The notes under the pieces were generated by a model. That model saw only the letters and a list, made by a program, of their open reading frames with translations, made no database searches and was not told where the DNA came from. Shown here piece after piece: positions 9,067 through 18,225 of a stretch of 64,000 nt of DNA; the stretch's first letter is position 1; every line of letters starts with the position of its first letter. The stretch spans positions 62,001 through 126,000 of the forward strand of contig NZ_FNPC01000008.1 in NCBI RefSeq assembly GCF_900107205.1, given 5' to 3'. A program made the position numbers and the translations under genes. This DNA comes from Halopenitus persicus (lineage in GTDB: Archaea > Halobacteriota > Halobacteria > Halobacteriales > Haloferacaceae).

Positions 9067-9959
9067 GCTACCGCGCGGTCGCCCGCAAGGACTTCCAGGA
9101 CGCGGTCAGGTCCCGGTGGATCTGGGTGCTCTCGGCGCTTTTCATCGTGGTGTTCGCCGGGCCGGCCCTGCTGCGGTTCACGCTCGGGATCGGGCTCGGC
9201 GACACCAACGAGGCGACCGGGATCACGGTGCTTTTCATCCAGTTCATGAAGGAGGGGACCGCGGTGCTCGTGCCGATCATCGCGATCGTCGTCGGCTACG
9301 CGTCGATCACGCGCGAACGCGAGAGCGGAACGTTGAAGCTCCTGTTGTCGCTGCCGCACTCGCGCGGCGACGTCGTGCTCGGGAAGGTGCTCGGCCGGTC
9401 CGCCGTCGTCGCGCTGCCGATCGCGATCGGCTTCCTCGTGGCCGGACTCGTACTGATCCCGGCCACGAGCGGGGGCGCCGTGAGCCGGTTCGTCGCGTTC
9501 GCGCTGCTGACCGTCGTGCTCGGCGTCGTCTTCGTCGGGTTGGCCGTCGGGATCTCGGCGGCCTCCGAGAGCGACCGCCAGGCGATGGTCGGGTCGGTCG
9601 GACTGTTCCTGCTCACCAGCCTCTTTTGGGGGACCGCCGCGGGGCGGATCGCCTCGGCGCTCAACGAGTACGCCGGCGTGACCGTCCAACAGCAGTATCT
9701 CGTCGAGCTCGGGCTCAAGGTCGTCAACCCGGTGGCGGCCTACAAGACGCTGGTCGACTCGCTGGTCTACGCGAGCCAGATGGAGGCCCGCCAGCAGCTG
9801 TTCGGGTTCTTCCTCTTCTTCGACCCGGCGGCCGCCGAGGCGCTCGGCGACGAGCTGCCGGTCGTCTTCACCGACCCCGTTATCGCCGCGCTGCTTGCGT
9901 TGTGGTTCGTCGTCCCGGTGTACGTCGGGATGACGGTCTTCGAGCGCGTCGACCTGTAG
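9063..9959 (+). CDS. ABC-2 type exporter, permease subunit
   Basis: The 298-residue membrane protein has about six hydrophobic segments. It starts with the cytoplasmic RAVARKDFQDAVRSRWIW that opens ABC2_membrane_2 permeases and carries ITRERESGTLKLLLSLPHSRGDVVLGK near residues 80-106, the coupling region of NosY/NatB-type proteins (two motif blocks read consecutively: ITRERESGTLKLL and SLPHSRGDVVLGK). The start codon overlaps the ATPase gene in an ATGA junction. It should pair with that ATPase as an exporter. The substrate is unknown. Confidence 0.9.
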   Translation: MSYRAVARKDFQDAVRSRWIWVLSALFIVVFAGPALLRFTLGIGLGDTNEATGITVLFIQFMKEGTAVLVPIIAIVVGYASITRERESGTLKLLLSLPHSRGDVVLGKVLGRSAVVALPIAIGFLVAGLVLIPATSGGAVSRFVAFALLTVVLGVVFVGLAVGISAASESDRQAMVGSVGLFLLTSLFWGTAAGRIASALNEYAGVTVQQQYLVELGLKVVNPVAAYKTLVDSLVYASQMEARQQLFGFFLFFDPAAAEALGDELPVVFTDPVIAALLALWFVVPVYVGMTVFERVDL

Positions 9960-10018
9960 GCGGACGGCGCCGGTCGCCGCACCGACCGGAGCGTGGCGTG
10001 GATGGCGATCGGCGCGGC

Positions 10019-10066
10019 ATAACGGCGGCGTAGCGTGACGGCGGCGTAGCGTGACGGCGGCGTAGC
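10019..10066. repeat. 16-bp tandem repeat
   Basis: Three copies of GTGACGGCGGCGTAGC occupy the 185-bp gap between the permease gene and the next gene, followed by degenerate copies to about 10100. The gap also holds the promoter of the downstream gene (CCTATTTCG at 10115-10123). Confidence 0.85.
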
Positions 10067-10144
10067 GTGATGGCGACCGGCGCGGCGTGACGGCGGTCGG
10101 ACCGGCACGAAAGCCCTATTTCGGACGGGGCCCATCAGTCGACA

Positions 10145-10747
10145 GTGCCGACGTTCCGCTACCCGTGCCCCGGCTGTCACACGACGAACAGCCTCCACGA
10201 GGCCGACTGCGAGTTCGAGGGGGTCGACTGGCCGCGGATCGAGCGGGCCTACACCGACCTGTTGGCGGTGCTCACCCGGGAGCCAAAGGGGATCACGGAG
10301 CCGGAACTGCGCGCCGCGATCCCCGACGACTGGTCCGGGATCCACGCGGCCGCGCTCGGGCTGTTGGAACGCGAGCAGCGGGTCGTCCGGGACGAGGGCG
10401 AGGAGGGACCGCTCCGGCTGTTGACCGCCGCGGAGTTCAAGGAGCGCGTCTCCGAGCCGACGCGGGAGCCGATGCGGACGATCTACGAGCGCGGGTCGGT
10501 GCCGGGCTGTCACGACAACGCGGTCTTCGCGATGATCGCGTGGTACGAGATGGTCGGGCTCTCCTGGAGCGAGACGAAGGACCACGTGGTCGACTGGCTC
10601 CGGACCTCCGGCGCGTGGGACCGGGGCGGCTTCGAGGAGTCCTCGCCCGCGGAGCTCGTCGAGAGCAAGCGCCACGTCTACGACGCCGGGTACGGCTGGA
10701 AGGAGAAGGCGCAGGCCGCCAAACGCGTGATCGAGCGACACGGATGA
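10145..10747 (+). CDS. Conserved haloarchaeal zinc-finger protein, unknown function
   Basis: The 200-residue product opens with a short Cys/His cluster (YPCPGCHTTNSLHEADCEF, residues 6-24) that probably binds zinc. A winged-helix-like middle follows (AYTDLLAVLTREPKGITEPELR near 40-62, then GLLEREQRVVRDEGEEGPLRLL as separate neighbouring blocks). The C-terminal half is a helical region with SVPGCHDNAVFAMIAWYEM. I infer a nucleic-acid-related role but recognise no characterised family. The start is GTG at 10145, placed 27 nt after a TATA-like CCTATTTCG, and it gives the cysteine cluster its expected position at the N-terminus. Confidence 0.8.
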   Translation: MPTFRYPCPGCHTTNSLHEADCEFEGVDWPRIERAYTDLLAVLTREPKGITEPELRAAIPDDWSGIHAAALGLLEREQRVVRDEGEEGPLRLLTAAEFKERVSEPTREPMRTIYERGSVPGCHDNAVFAMIAWYEMVGLSWSETKDHVVDWLRTSGAWDRGGFEESSPAELVESKRHVYDAGYGWKEKAQAAKRVIERHG

Positions 10748-10825
10748 GGCGCGGAGGGACAGGCGGGGTTCGGGGACGGACCGCAACCGCGACAGGTTTA
10801 GCACGCCGCCGGTCCTCCCGCTGGT

Positions 10826-12712
10826 ATGGTCGGGGTTGCGACGCTTCCGTGGCCGGCGATCGGGTCGGTAGCCGCCGGGATCGGCAGTCTCGCGCTGATC
10901 CGATACGTGCTCGACCATCGCGGAACGCCCGGGGCGAACTGGTTCATCGCGGTGCTGCTTGCCCAGGCGGTCTGGTGTCTCGGCTACGGGGTCGGCCTGT
11001 TCGTCTTCGATCCCCGATTGCGACTGGCGTTCGAGGCGGTCGTCTGGCTCGGGATCGTCTGGACCGGGCTCACGTTTCTGGCGTTCGCGCTCGAGTACAC
11101 CGGCCGCGGGGACGTCGTTCGCGGGGCGGGCTACGGCGCGTTCGCCGCCTTCGGGGTCGTGACCACGGTGCTGACCGTGACGAACCAGCTTCACGGCGCG
11201 ATGTGGTCCGGGTTCGGTCTCGACCCCGTCCTCGGCGTCGCGACGGTCACGTACGCGATCGGCGCGTGGGGCTATCTGACGCTCGGCGTCGCGACCTTGT
11301 CGGTCGTGGTCGCGGTGGTCCTGCTCGTCGACACGCTGTTGAGCTACGGACCGCTGTATCGTCGGGAGGCCGCCGCCGTCGCGTTGAGTTCGATCCCGCC
11401 GGGGTTCGCCCTGCTGGCGTGGGCGTTCGGGGTCGGTCCGGTGCCGCAGCTCAACCTGGCGCCGGTGATGTTCCTCCCGCACGTCGCGCTCGACGCGTAC
11501 GCGTTCGGGCGGGCCGACCTCTTCGAGCGGAATCCGACGACGATCCGGACGGCCGAGCGGACCGCGATCGACGACCTGGCGGACCCGATCGCGATCGTCG
11601 ACCTGGACGAACGGATCGTCCGGCTGAACGACGCCGCCACCGCTGCCTTCGGGGGTGCCGACGGGTCGCCGCTGGACCGGCAGTTGACGGCGGTCGTGGG
11701 CGCCGACGTCGACCTCCCGAGCGCTGCGGAGGGCGGCGGTGGCGAAACGGGCCCCGGGACGGGGGGTGGGACCGATGACGGGGCCGGCGGCGAACCGGCT
11801 CCGGGAACGATCGAGCACCGAGTCGACGGTCGGGACCGGACGTACGCGGTGTCGGCGTCGCGGCTCCGCGATCCGGCGGGAACGCACGTGGGATACACCG
11901 TGGTGTTCACCGACATCACCGAGCAGGAGCGGCGGCGCCAGCAGCTGGAGGTGCTCAACCGGATCCTGCGCCACAACCTCCGAAACGACGCCGGGGTGGT
12001 CCACGGGTATGCCGAGCTGCTCGTCGACCGGGTGGACGAGGACGACCGCCGGATGGCCGACGCGATCGAGCGGCGGGCCGGCGCCCTCGCGGCGCTCGGG
12101 GAGAAGGCCCGCACCGTCGAGACGCTGATCGACGGCGAGCCGTCACGGCGGCTCTCGGTCGACGACCTGGTTCGTTCGGCCGTTGCTGACGTCCGGAACC
12201 GGGACCGGATCGACACGGCGGACGTGGATCTCTCGGTGACGGTGAACGGCCGGGCGAACGGCGGAACCGATGGGTCTCCGGAGGACGAAGCGAGCGGCGG
12301 AACCGATGGGAGCTCGAAGGACGAAGCGAACGGCGTGATCGAGGGGGAGTTCCGGGAGGCGACCCTGACCGCGGCGGTGACGAACCTGGTGGAGAACGCG
12401 ATCCGCCATCACGACGGAAACGGGAGCGAGCGGCCGGACGGAGCACCGTGGGTCCGCGTGACCGTCGCGCTCGACGGCGACGACGTCGTGGTGACGGTCG
12501 CGGACGACGGCCCCGGGATCCCCGACCACGAGCTCGAGACGATCGCGGCCGGGGAGGAGACGGCGCTCGAACACGGGTCGGGGTTGGGACTGTGGATCGT
12601 CCACTGGGCGAGCGACGCCCTCGGCGGGACGATCACCTACACGGATCGATCGCCGCGGGGCACGCGCGCCGAGCTGCGGCTGCCGGGCGGGAAGGACGAT
12701 CCGAGGCGGTAA
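10826..12712 (+). CDS. Membrane sensor histidine kinase
   Basis: The 628-residue protein has seven N-terminal membrane helices (residues 1-215, histidine-kinase 7TM type), then a PAS domain (about 235-375) interrupted by a Gly-rich loop. The phosphoacceptor region HNLRNDAGVVHGYAELL has its His near 382. The ATPase domain has N box TNLVENAIRHHDG (near 517), G1 DDGPGIPDHE (near 560) and G2 GSGLGLWIV (near 584). This layout is common among haloarchaeal kinases. Asp/Glu/Ser repeats (DGSPEDEASGGTDGSSKDE, near 480) interrupt the ATPase domain. No response regulator is adjacent, so its partner is unknown. A TATA-like GGTTTAGC lies 27 nt upstream of the ATG. Confidence 0.92.
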   Translation: MVGVATLPWPAIGSVAAGIGSLALIRYVLDHRGTPGANWFIAVLLAQAVWCLGYGVGLFVFDPRLRLAFEAVVWLGIVWTGLTFLAFALEYTGRGDVVRGAGYGAFAAFGVVTTVLTVTNQLHGAMWSGFGLDPVLGVATVTYAIGAWGYLTLGVATLSVVVAVVLLVDTLLSYGPLYRREAAAVALSSIPPGFALLAWAFGVGPVPQLNLAPVMFLPHVALDAYAFGRADLFERNPTTIRTAERTAIDDLADPIAIVDLDERIVRLNDAATAAFGGADGSPLDRQLTAVVGADVDLPSAAEGGGGETGPGTGGGTDDGAGGEPAPGTIEHRVDGRDRTYAVSASRLRDPAGTHVGYTVVFTDITEQERRRQQLEVLNRILRHNLRNDAGVVHGYAELLVDRVDEDDRRMADAIERRAGALAALGEKARTVETLIDGEPSRRLSVDDLVRSAVADVRNRDRIDTADVDLSVTVNGRANGGTDGSPEDEASGGTDGSSKDEANGVIEGEFREATLTAAVTNLVENAIRHHDGNGSERPDGAPWVRVTVALDGDDVVVTVADDGPGIPDHELETIAAGEETALEHGSGLGLWIVHWASDALGGTITYTDRSPRGTRAELRLPGGKDDPRR

Positions 12713-12727
12713 GGCCGGCGATCGGCG

Positions 12728-12775
12728 GGGAAGAAGGCAGGGACGAACGGGAAAGAAGGCAGGGACGAAGCGGAA
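12728..12775. repeat. 23-bp direct repeat after the histidine kinase
   Basis: Two copies of a GGAAAGAAGGCAGGGACGAA-like unit, with a third degenerate copy, occupy the gap between the kinase and the convergent PCNA gene. Confidence 0.7.
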
Positions 12776-12817
12776 GAGAACGAAGCGATCGAAGTCGTTG
12801 GGCGAGCGCGAACCGCG

Positions 12818-13561
12818 TTACTCGCTCTGGATGCGGGGCGCGAGCATGAACGTCACGTTGCCCATCCCCTCGGCGAAGGAGTAGTGCAGCTTGACCGGGA
12901 ACTCCTCGCCGAGCTCGACGACCACCTCGGCGTCCTTCGGAATGGCCTTGTTCATGTCCTTGAGGTAGTCCAGCGAGAACAGCGAGTCGGCGGGACCGGC
13001 CGTGAGGTCGATGAGGTCGTCACGCTCCAGGTTCAGATCGACGTCGTCGGTGTCCCCTTCGGCCTCGATCGAGAAGGCCTCCGCGGCCTCGTCGACGCGG
13101 AGCCGGATGTGGTCCGAGACCATGTCCGCGGCGGTGATGCCGCGGTCGATCTGGGCGCCCTCCAGGACGATCTCCGCGGGGAGGTCGAGCTCCGGAATGT
13201 CGGGCTCCTGACGGATCGAGTCCGGGTCGATGAGCGCGAGGGTGTAGGAGAGCCCGTCGATCTCGATGTGGAGCTTGCGGGTCTCCTCGTCGAGCTCGAG
13301 GTGGACGAGGTCCCCGGAGTTGGCCATCCCGGCGATGTCCTGCAGGCGCGCGAGGTTGACGCCGATGACGCCGCCGTCGGCCTCGTAGGACTCGAAGGCG
13401 GCGGCTTCAAGCGACAGATCCACCATCCCGACGTTGGCGGGGTCGACGGCGCGGATTGCGAGCTCCTCCTCGTTCAGGCGGATCTTACACTCGTCGACCA
13501 ACACGCTCACCGACTCGAGCGCGTCCTGGAGCGTCGACGCACTCACGATGGCCTTGAACAT
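12818..13561 (-). CDS. pcn: DNA polymerase sliding clamp (PCNA)
   Basis: The 247-residue product is full length for PCNA, the homotrimeric ring that tethers replicative polymerases and other replication proteins to DNA. The start [19 protein letters not shown], the central [14 protein letters not shown], the interdomain connector ([14 protein letters not shown]) and the C-terminal [16 protein letters not shown] and FMLAPRIQ are canonical. The reading frame stays open far upstream into the antiporter gene on the same strand, but that part is an out-of-frame artefact. The ATG at 13561 follows a strong TATA-like box at 13585-13593. PCNA binding partners LigA, DP1 and Orc1 are encoded elsewhere in this window. 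Confidence 0.97.
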   Translation of the reverse strand: MFKAIVSASTLQDALESVSVLVDECKIRLNEEELAIRAVDPANVGMVDLSLEAAAFESYEADGGVIGVNLARLQDIAGMANSGDLVHLELDEETRKLHIEIDGLSYTLALIDPDSIRQEPDIPELDLPAEIVLEGAQIDRGITAADMVSDHIRLRVDEAAEAFSIEAEGDTDDVDLNLERDDLIDLTAGPADSLFSLDYLKDMNKAIPKDAEVVVELGEEFPVKLHYSFAEGMGNVTFMLAPRIQSE

Positions 13562-13584
13562 ATACGGACCGCTACGGCGCAATA

Positions 13585-13593
13585 CCCTAAAAA
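13585..13593 (-). promoter_or_regulatory. TATA-like box of pcn
   Basis: Read on the minus strand this is TTTTTAGGG, centred 27 nt before the PCNA ATG. It sits in an otherwise GC-rich gap. Confidence 0.6.
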
Positions 13594-13668
13594 GACCCGC
13601 GATCCGATATAGCTTCTTCGCGTGCGCGACGCGTGCGTTGTCGCTCGAGCCAGCAGTCGTTGCCCCGC

Positions 13669-15126
13669 TCAGTCGTCGCTCGGATCCGGCATCGACGACC
13701 CGACGGTTCCGGGGGTTCGCGTCGTCCGCGGGACGTCGATCCCGCCGAGCACCATCGCGAACAGCACGAGCGGCGAGAGGAACCCGAACAGGTAGAACGG
13801 CGCGTACTCGAGGGTCGGAACGCCGGTCACCGAGGCCATATACACGCCGCCGGCGTGCCAGGGGAGCAGCGCGCCGGTGGGCGTCCCGGCCGCCTCGACG
13901 GCCCGCGAGAGCTGATCGCCGTCGAGGTCGAACTCGGCGTAAAGGTTCCGCAGCGTCACGCCGGGGAGGACGATGCTCATGTACTGCTGGGCCGTGAGCG
14001 CGTTGATGAGGATCGCCGAGACGCCGGTGCCGGCGATCAGGCTGCCGGACCCCTGAACCGCGCTCGTGAGCCCGTGTGCGAGGACGGCGAGAACCCCGGT
14101 TCGCTCGAGGACGCCGCCGAGCGACAGCGCGGCGACGACCACGGTGATCGTCCACGCGGAGCCGGTGAGCCCGCCGGCGGCGAGGAGGTCGTTCACCAGG
14201 TCGCTGCCCGTCTCCGGGGCCGTCCCGGACATGAAGACCTCCCAGGCGGCGACGAAGCCGGTCCCCTGAAGGAGGATCGCGGTGGCGACCCCCGCGAAGA
14301 CGCCGGCGACGAGCGACGGCAGCGCCGGGTGGCCGCGCAGCGCCAGGCCGAAGGTGACCGCCAGGGGGGCGAAGACGAGCGGCGAGAGGTCGTAGGTCCC
14401 CGCCAGGGCCCCCTGAATCTCGGCGAGCCGGTCGGCTGGGATCGCCCCGGCCGTGCCCAGGCCGATGACGGCGAAGGCCGCGAGCGCGATCCCGAACGCG
14501 ATGGCCGTCCCGAGCCGCATTCGCCGGATGTGGGCGTACAGGTCGGTGTTCGTCACGCCGGCGGCGAGGTTCGTCGTGTCCGACAGCGGCGACTGCTTGT
14601 CGCCGGCGTACGCGCCGGAGAGCACCGCGCCGACGGTCATCGGCGCGGGCACGCCGAGCCCGGCGCCGATCCCGACGAAGGCGACGCCGAGAGTCCCGAC
14701 CGTGGTCCAGGAGGAGCCGATCGAGAAGGCGACGACCGCCGAGAGGACGGCGGCGACCGGAAGGAAGACCGTCGGGGTGAGAAACGACAGCCCGTAGTAC
14801 ATCAGTCCGGGGATCGTCCCGGACGCGATCCACGTCGCGATGAGCGCGTAGATGACGAAGAGGATCAACAGCGCCTGAATGCCCATCAGCAGGCCGTTCG
14901 AGACGCCATCGAAGAGCTCCTCCCACTCGTATCCGAGGTACCGACCGATCCCGGCGACGAAGACGATGCTCCACAGCAGGGGCGCGTGCGGGTCCAGGCC
15001 GAGCACGGCCGACCCGATCCCGAGGAACGCGACCACCGCGAGGACCGGAACGAGCGCGAGCCGGAAGGACGGCCGCCTCTCGACCGGTATCTCCTCGTAG
15101 GTGGTCGGGGTGAACGCTGGTGCCAT
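13669..15126 (-). CDS. nhaC: NhaC-family sodium/proton antiporter
   Basis: This 485-residue polytopic membrane protein has about eleven hydrophobic segments. NhaC hallmarks include the [13 protein letters not shown] block, the [20 protein letters not shown] motif with its charged ion-site residues, the [12 protein letters not shown] loop and [15 protein letters not shown]. It would exchange sodium for protons across the membrane, an expected housekeeping need in high salt. The ATG at 15126 is preferred over an upstream in-frame start 19 codons earlier because the TATA-like element at 15149-15157 then lies 27 nt upstream. A palindrome directly before that TATA element suggests specific control. 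Confidence 0.92.
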   Translation of the reverse strand: MAPAFTPTTYEEIPVERRPSFRLALVPVLAVVAFLGIGSAVLGLDPHAPLLWSIVFVAGIGRYLGYEWEELFDGVSNGLLMGIQALLILFVIYALIATWIASGTIPGLMYYGLSFLTPTVFLPVAAVLSAVVAFSIGSSWTTVGTLGVAFVGIGAGLGVPAPMTVGAVLSGAYAGDKQSPLSDTTNLAAGVTNTDLYAHIRRMRLGTAIAFGIALAAFAVIGLGTAGAIPADRLAEIQGALAGTYDLSPLVFAPLAVTFGLALRGHPALPSLVAGVFAGVATAILLQGTGFVAAWEVFMSGTAPETGSDLVNDLLAAGGLTGSAWTITVVVAALSLGGVLERTGVLAVLAHGLTSAVQGSGSLIAGTGVSAILINALTAQQYMSIVLPGVTLRNLYAEFDLDGDQLSRAVEAAGTPTGALLPWHAGGVYMASVTGVPTLEYAPFYLFGFLSPLVLFAMVLGGIDVPRTTRTPGTVGSSMPDPSDD

Positions 15127-15148
15127 CACGCCGGTGTATGTTCTACAC

Positions 15149-15178
15149 GAATTAATACTATTTGGAATATTCCTAGTA
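15149..15178 (-). promoter_or_regulatory. nhaC promoter with adjoining palindrome
   Basis: AGTATTAATT (minus strand, 15149-15158) is the TATA-like element. Just upstream is the perfect 10-bp palindrome GGAATATTCC (15164-15173), flanked by TACTA and TAGTA, which extends the symmetry. This is a good candidate operator or activator site. Confidence 0.5.
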
Positions 15179-15198
15179 AGCATACGCGGCGGTAACGA

Positions 15199-15224
15199 TC
15201 ACCACGGTGAATATCACCACGGTC
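15199..15224. repeat. Paired direct repeat upstream of the lipoprotein gene
   Basis: ATCACCACGGT occurs twice, 15 bp apart, in the divergent region between nhaC and the gene at 15274. It may be a protein-binding site; nothing else supports it. Confidence 0.35.
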
Positions 15225-15273
15225 AGCGTACGCAGAACGGTTTTCCGTCCGCATCACGAGCGATACTCAGAGG

Positions 15274-17637
15274 ATGAGCCACGATCGACCGGGGGGACGA
15301 TCCGAGGATGGTCGACCGAACGGACGGAGACGTCGGTCGATCAGTGACGAGACCGAGGGACGACGGACCATCGATCGGCGAACGATGCTCGCCGCGATCG
15401 CGGGCACGGGGACCGGCGGGCTCGCGGGTTGCGGCGCGTTCGAGCGCGGCGACGACGGCGAGACGACGGCGACGGACGACGACGAGTGGGCCCGCAGCGT
15501 GGCCGAACGGTTCGCGCCGACGCTCTACTTCGACGTCCACGAGCGCTGGTTTCCGACCGACCCACGCCCGTATACGCGCGAGGAGGAGGGCACGACGATC
15601 GTCGACGGCTTCGACGCCCTCGACGGGTATCACCGCCGCTACGAGGAGTCCGAGGAGCCCCCGAACCCGACGATGTTCTATCACGTCCGCGAATACGCCG
15701 ACTCGCCGCTCGCGGTGGTGCAGTTCTGGTACTACGCCGCCTTCGATCAGTTCACGACCAACTTCCACTGGCACGACTGGGAGGTGCTCCACGTGTTCGT
15801 GGACACGGACACCGAGGACCCACAGCTGTACGTCGCGAGCTCGCACTCGCGGGCCGTTCCGAACAACGAGTTCCTCGATCCCGACCCCGAACGGACCCCA
15901 CGGATCCTCTCGGAACTCGGGTCGCACTCGAGCGCCCTCTCGGTCAACGAGATCCCGGACCGCTTCCAGCGTCTCTCGACCGACGGGCTGCTCGCCGACA
16001 TCACGAACACGGCGATCGAGGGGATCGAGGACCTCGCGGAGGTCCCGCTGGCCTACGGACTGCCGCGGGACGAGGGGTCGGTGCTGCCGTACGTCGTCCC
16101 CGAATACGAGGGGGCGCCGATCCACGAACACGAGGATCTCCCGTCGGTGGACCGGGAGTCGTTGATCGACGACGTCCTCACGATCCGGTCGCTCGAGGCG
16201 ATCCAGGAGCCGCCGGCCGACCTCCCGGAGCGGGAGACCGGGCTCGTCTTCGGGTACGGCGGGAGCACCGACGGCGGAGGCACGGACGGCGGAGGCACGG
16301 ACGGCGGAGACACGGACGGCGGAGGCACGGACGGCGGAGGCACGGCCGGTGGAAGCACGGATAACGGAGGCACGGACGACGGAACGGGATCGATCGACGT
16401 GGAATACGATCTCGTTCCAACCGCGGAGATCGAGCACATCGACGACTTCGTCGGGCCGCAGTTGAGCTTCGAGTTCGCGGTTCCCGAGACGATCGAGGAC
16501 GCGGTGGCGGGCCACATCTCGACGACGGGAACCCCCTGGAGCCAGCCGCGGTACGAGAACCCCGCGGCGGACGTCACGGTTCCGTTCCACAGACAGGCGC
16601 TGGCGGACCGGTACGACGCGATCGGGGACGCGGCGCCGATCAACACCGTCCTCACGCGCGTGACGAGCACGATCGCGGACGACGACGCGCCCGAGAACGA
16701 CGGGGTCACGACGACCGAATCGGCGGTCGAATCGGTCGCGCTCCTCGAGAGCGACCCCGTGGCCGTCCCGACGTTCGCCGGCGTCGCCGCGGTGCACGAC
16801 GTTCCCGAGGGCGACCATCGGTTGACCGTCAACGGCGCCGGGCAGGCACCCCACAGCGAGCGCGTGACCGTCGAGGGGAGCGGGTCGACGACCACGGCCG
16901 GCGTCGAGGGCGAGATCCCGCTCGTCGCGCGCGAACGCGCCAGGCGGATCTCGGTCAGCGACGAGGCGGCCGACGTCGAACTGTCGCGGGTGGCCCTCGA
17001 GGACGACTTCGGCGGCCGGCTGTACGACTCCGCAGTCGAGGGATCGGACGCGGTCTACGTCCACGACGGCGGCGCGTACACGGTCGAGTTCCGCGACGCG
17101 GACGACGCGGTGGGTGCGTCCCGCGTCAATCCGGATCCGGCCGCCGAATCGGCGATCCGGATCGATCGCCCCGAGACCGGGACCGCGTCGCTGGCCGCCT
17201 TCGTGGGCGATATCGCGGATGAAACGCGGGCGGAGATCGCCGCGGTCGAGGACGAACGGGACGATGAGGGGGACGGCGACACGGACGCTGACGAGACGGA
17301 CGCCGACGGGACGCCGACCGACGGGGGTACCGAGAACGCCGGAGGCGGCTCCTCCGGAACCGACCGGGACGGCTCCGAGAACGCGGTCGTCGGACTCCGT
17401 CGTTCCCTCGAAGCGATCGCCGAGAGCGCGCGGGCGGCGGCGGCGGCCTCGCGGGCCGGAAACCGCCGCGCCGCGGAGCAGCGGCTCGAGGCGGTTCGCG
17501 ACCGGCTCGAACGCGCGGTCGAGCGTCTCGAGGCGGCGGGGGATGGCGTTCCCGCGCCGCTGTCACGGGCGACGCGTCGCCGCCTCGATCAGGCGTCGCG
17601 TCGGGCGGAGCAGGCACGGAACTCCCGAAAACCGTGA
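15274..17637 (+). CDS. Large Tat lipoprotein with a VPS62-like N-terminal domain
   Basis: A charged leader of about 35 residues precedes a Tat lipoprotein signal (DRRTMLAAIAGTGTGGLAGC, lipid Cys near 53). The first mature domain (about 70-300) has the layout of VPS62/DUF946-like proteins: FAPTLYFDVHERWFP, then WYYAAFDQFTTNFHWHDWE, whose His/Asp cluster could bind metal. I infer this from pattern only. A DGGGT-type 15-bp tandem repeat (nucleotides 16267-16380) encodes a flexible Gly/Thr linker. The centre (about 380-640) looks beta-rich and is unrecognised. The tail is Asp/Gly-rich and then an Ala/Arg-rich helix (about 700-787) that may be coiled coil. The length (787) and composition suggest an exposed cell-surface protein. 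Confidence 0.75.
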   Translation: MSHDRPGGRSEDGRPNGRRRRSISDETEGRRTIDRRTMLAAIAGTGTGGLAGCGAFERGDDGETTATDDDEWARSVAERFAPTLYFDVHERWFPTDPRPYTREEEGTTIVDGFDALDGYHRRYEESEEPPNPTMFYHVREYADSPLAVVQFWYYAAFDQFTTNFHWHDWEVLHVFVDTDTEDPQLYVASSHSRAVPNNEFLDPDPERTPRILSELGSHSSALSVNEIPDRFQRLSTDGLLADITNTAIEGIEDLAEVPLAYGLPRDEGSVLPYVVPEYEGAPIHEHEDLPSVDRESLIDDVLTIRSLEAIQEPPADLPERETGLVFGYGGSTDGGGTDGGGTDGGDTDGGGTDGGGTAGGSTDNGGTDDGTGSIDVEYDLVPTAEIEHIDDFVGPQLSFEFAVPETIEDAVAGHISTTGTPWSQPRYENPAADVTVPFHRQALADRYDAIGDAAPINTVLTRVTSTIADDDAPENDGVTTTESAVESVALLESDPVAVPTFAGVAAVHDVPEGDHRLTVNGAGQAPHSERVTVEGSGSTTTAGVEGEIPLVARERARRISVSDEAADVELSRVALEDDFGGRLYDSAVEGSDAVYVHDGGAYTVEFRDADDAVGASRVNPDPAAESAIRIDRPETGTASLAAFVGDIADETRAEIAAVEDERDDEGDGDTDADETDADGTPTDGGTENAGGGSSGTDRDGSENAVVGLRRSLEAIAESARAAAAASRAGNRRAAEQRLEAVRDRLERAVERLEAAGDGVPAPLSRATRRRLDQASRRAEQARNSRKP

Positions 17638-17680
17638 CGTACGAGCCGTGTGGCGAAGAACTGGCTGCGTACCGGGGCGC

Positions 17681-17902
17681 TCAGGCGCGCTCGATCTCGA
17701 CGTGCCACTCGTCGTCGGCGACGCGGGTCGTCTCGTAGCGGAACCCGCGTCGTTCGAGGACGTCGTAGAGCGGTTCGGGTTCGAAGCCGTTGACGAGCGT
17801 CAGCCGCTCGTCGGGGCCGAGGTCGGTGAGGGCGTCGTCGATCCGCTCGAACGGCGGATCCTCGGAGTCGCGAACGTCGAGGCGGGTGGTGTGGGTACTC
17901 AT
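17681..17902 (-). CDS. DUF2249-family small protein
   Basis: The 73-residue protein has the family's alpha/beta pattern: LDVRDSEDPPFERIDDAL, then ERLTLVNGFEPEPLYDVLERRG, then a final strand WHVEIE. DUF2249 proteins resemble the TusA/SirA fold but usually lack its sulfur-carrying cysteine, and this one has no cysteine at all. It is the second of two adjacent homologues, four nucleotides after the first, and surely co-transcribed with it. Haloarchaeal members often occur near nitrogen-oxide metabolism genes, but none is visible here. Confidence 0.8.
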   Translation of the reverse strand: MSTHTTRLDVRDSEDPPFERIDDALTDLGPDERLTLVNGFEPEPLYDVLERRGFRYETTRVADDEWHVEIERA

Positions 17903-17906
17903 CGGG

Positions 17907-18137
17907 TCACTCCCGTTTCGGGAACTCCGCGCGGTACTCGTCGGGCGCCGCCTCCGTGACGCTGTACCCCTCCTCGTCGAACGCCTCGACCTCCGCGGCC
18001 ATCTCGTAGAACAGCGGCTTCGGCTCGTGGTCGTTGACGATCGTCAGGGTCTCGCCCGGCTCCATCGCCGCGAACTCGTCGTGGATCGTGTCGTGGCGGT
18101 CGACCGGCGGGATGTCACGTACGTCGAGCGTGGGCAT
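17907..18137 (-). CDS. DUF2249-family small protein
   Basis: This 76-residue homologue of its downstream neighbour shows LDVRDIPPVDRHDTIHDEF and GETLTIVNDHEPKPLFYEM. The second is the family's best-conserved block, in which the His and Glu are retained. It also lacks cysteine. The tandem arrangement suggests a duplicated pair that may form a heterodimer. Function is unknown beyond the TusA-like fold. Confidence 0.82.
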   Translation of the reverse strand: MPTLDVRDIPPVDRHDTIHDEFAAMEPGETLTIVNDHEPKPLFYEMAAEVEAFDEEGYSVTEAAPDEYRAEFPKRE

Positions 18138-18225
18138 ACGGCCGAGTATGCGGGACCCGTCCGCCTCCGTCTTCCGGCGAATATGTTCGCTGCGGATCGA
18201 CGAACTGACTCGTCCGGCGTCGTCC

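Noticed and set aside
12818-14974. A 718-residue fusion ending in PCNA
   Set aside because: The extra N-terminal part is an Arg-rich out-of-frame reading of the nhaC gene; PCNA has its own promoter and a standard 247-residue length.
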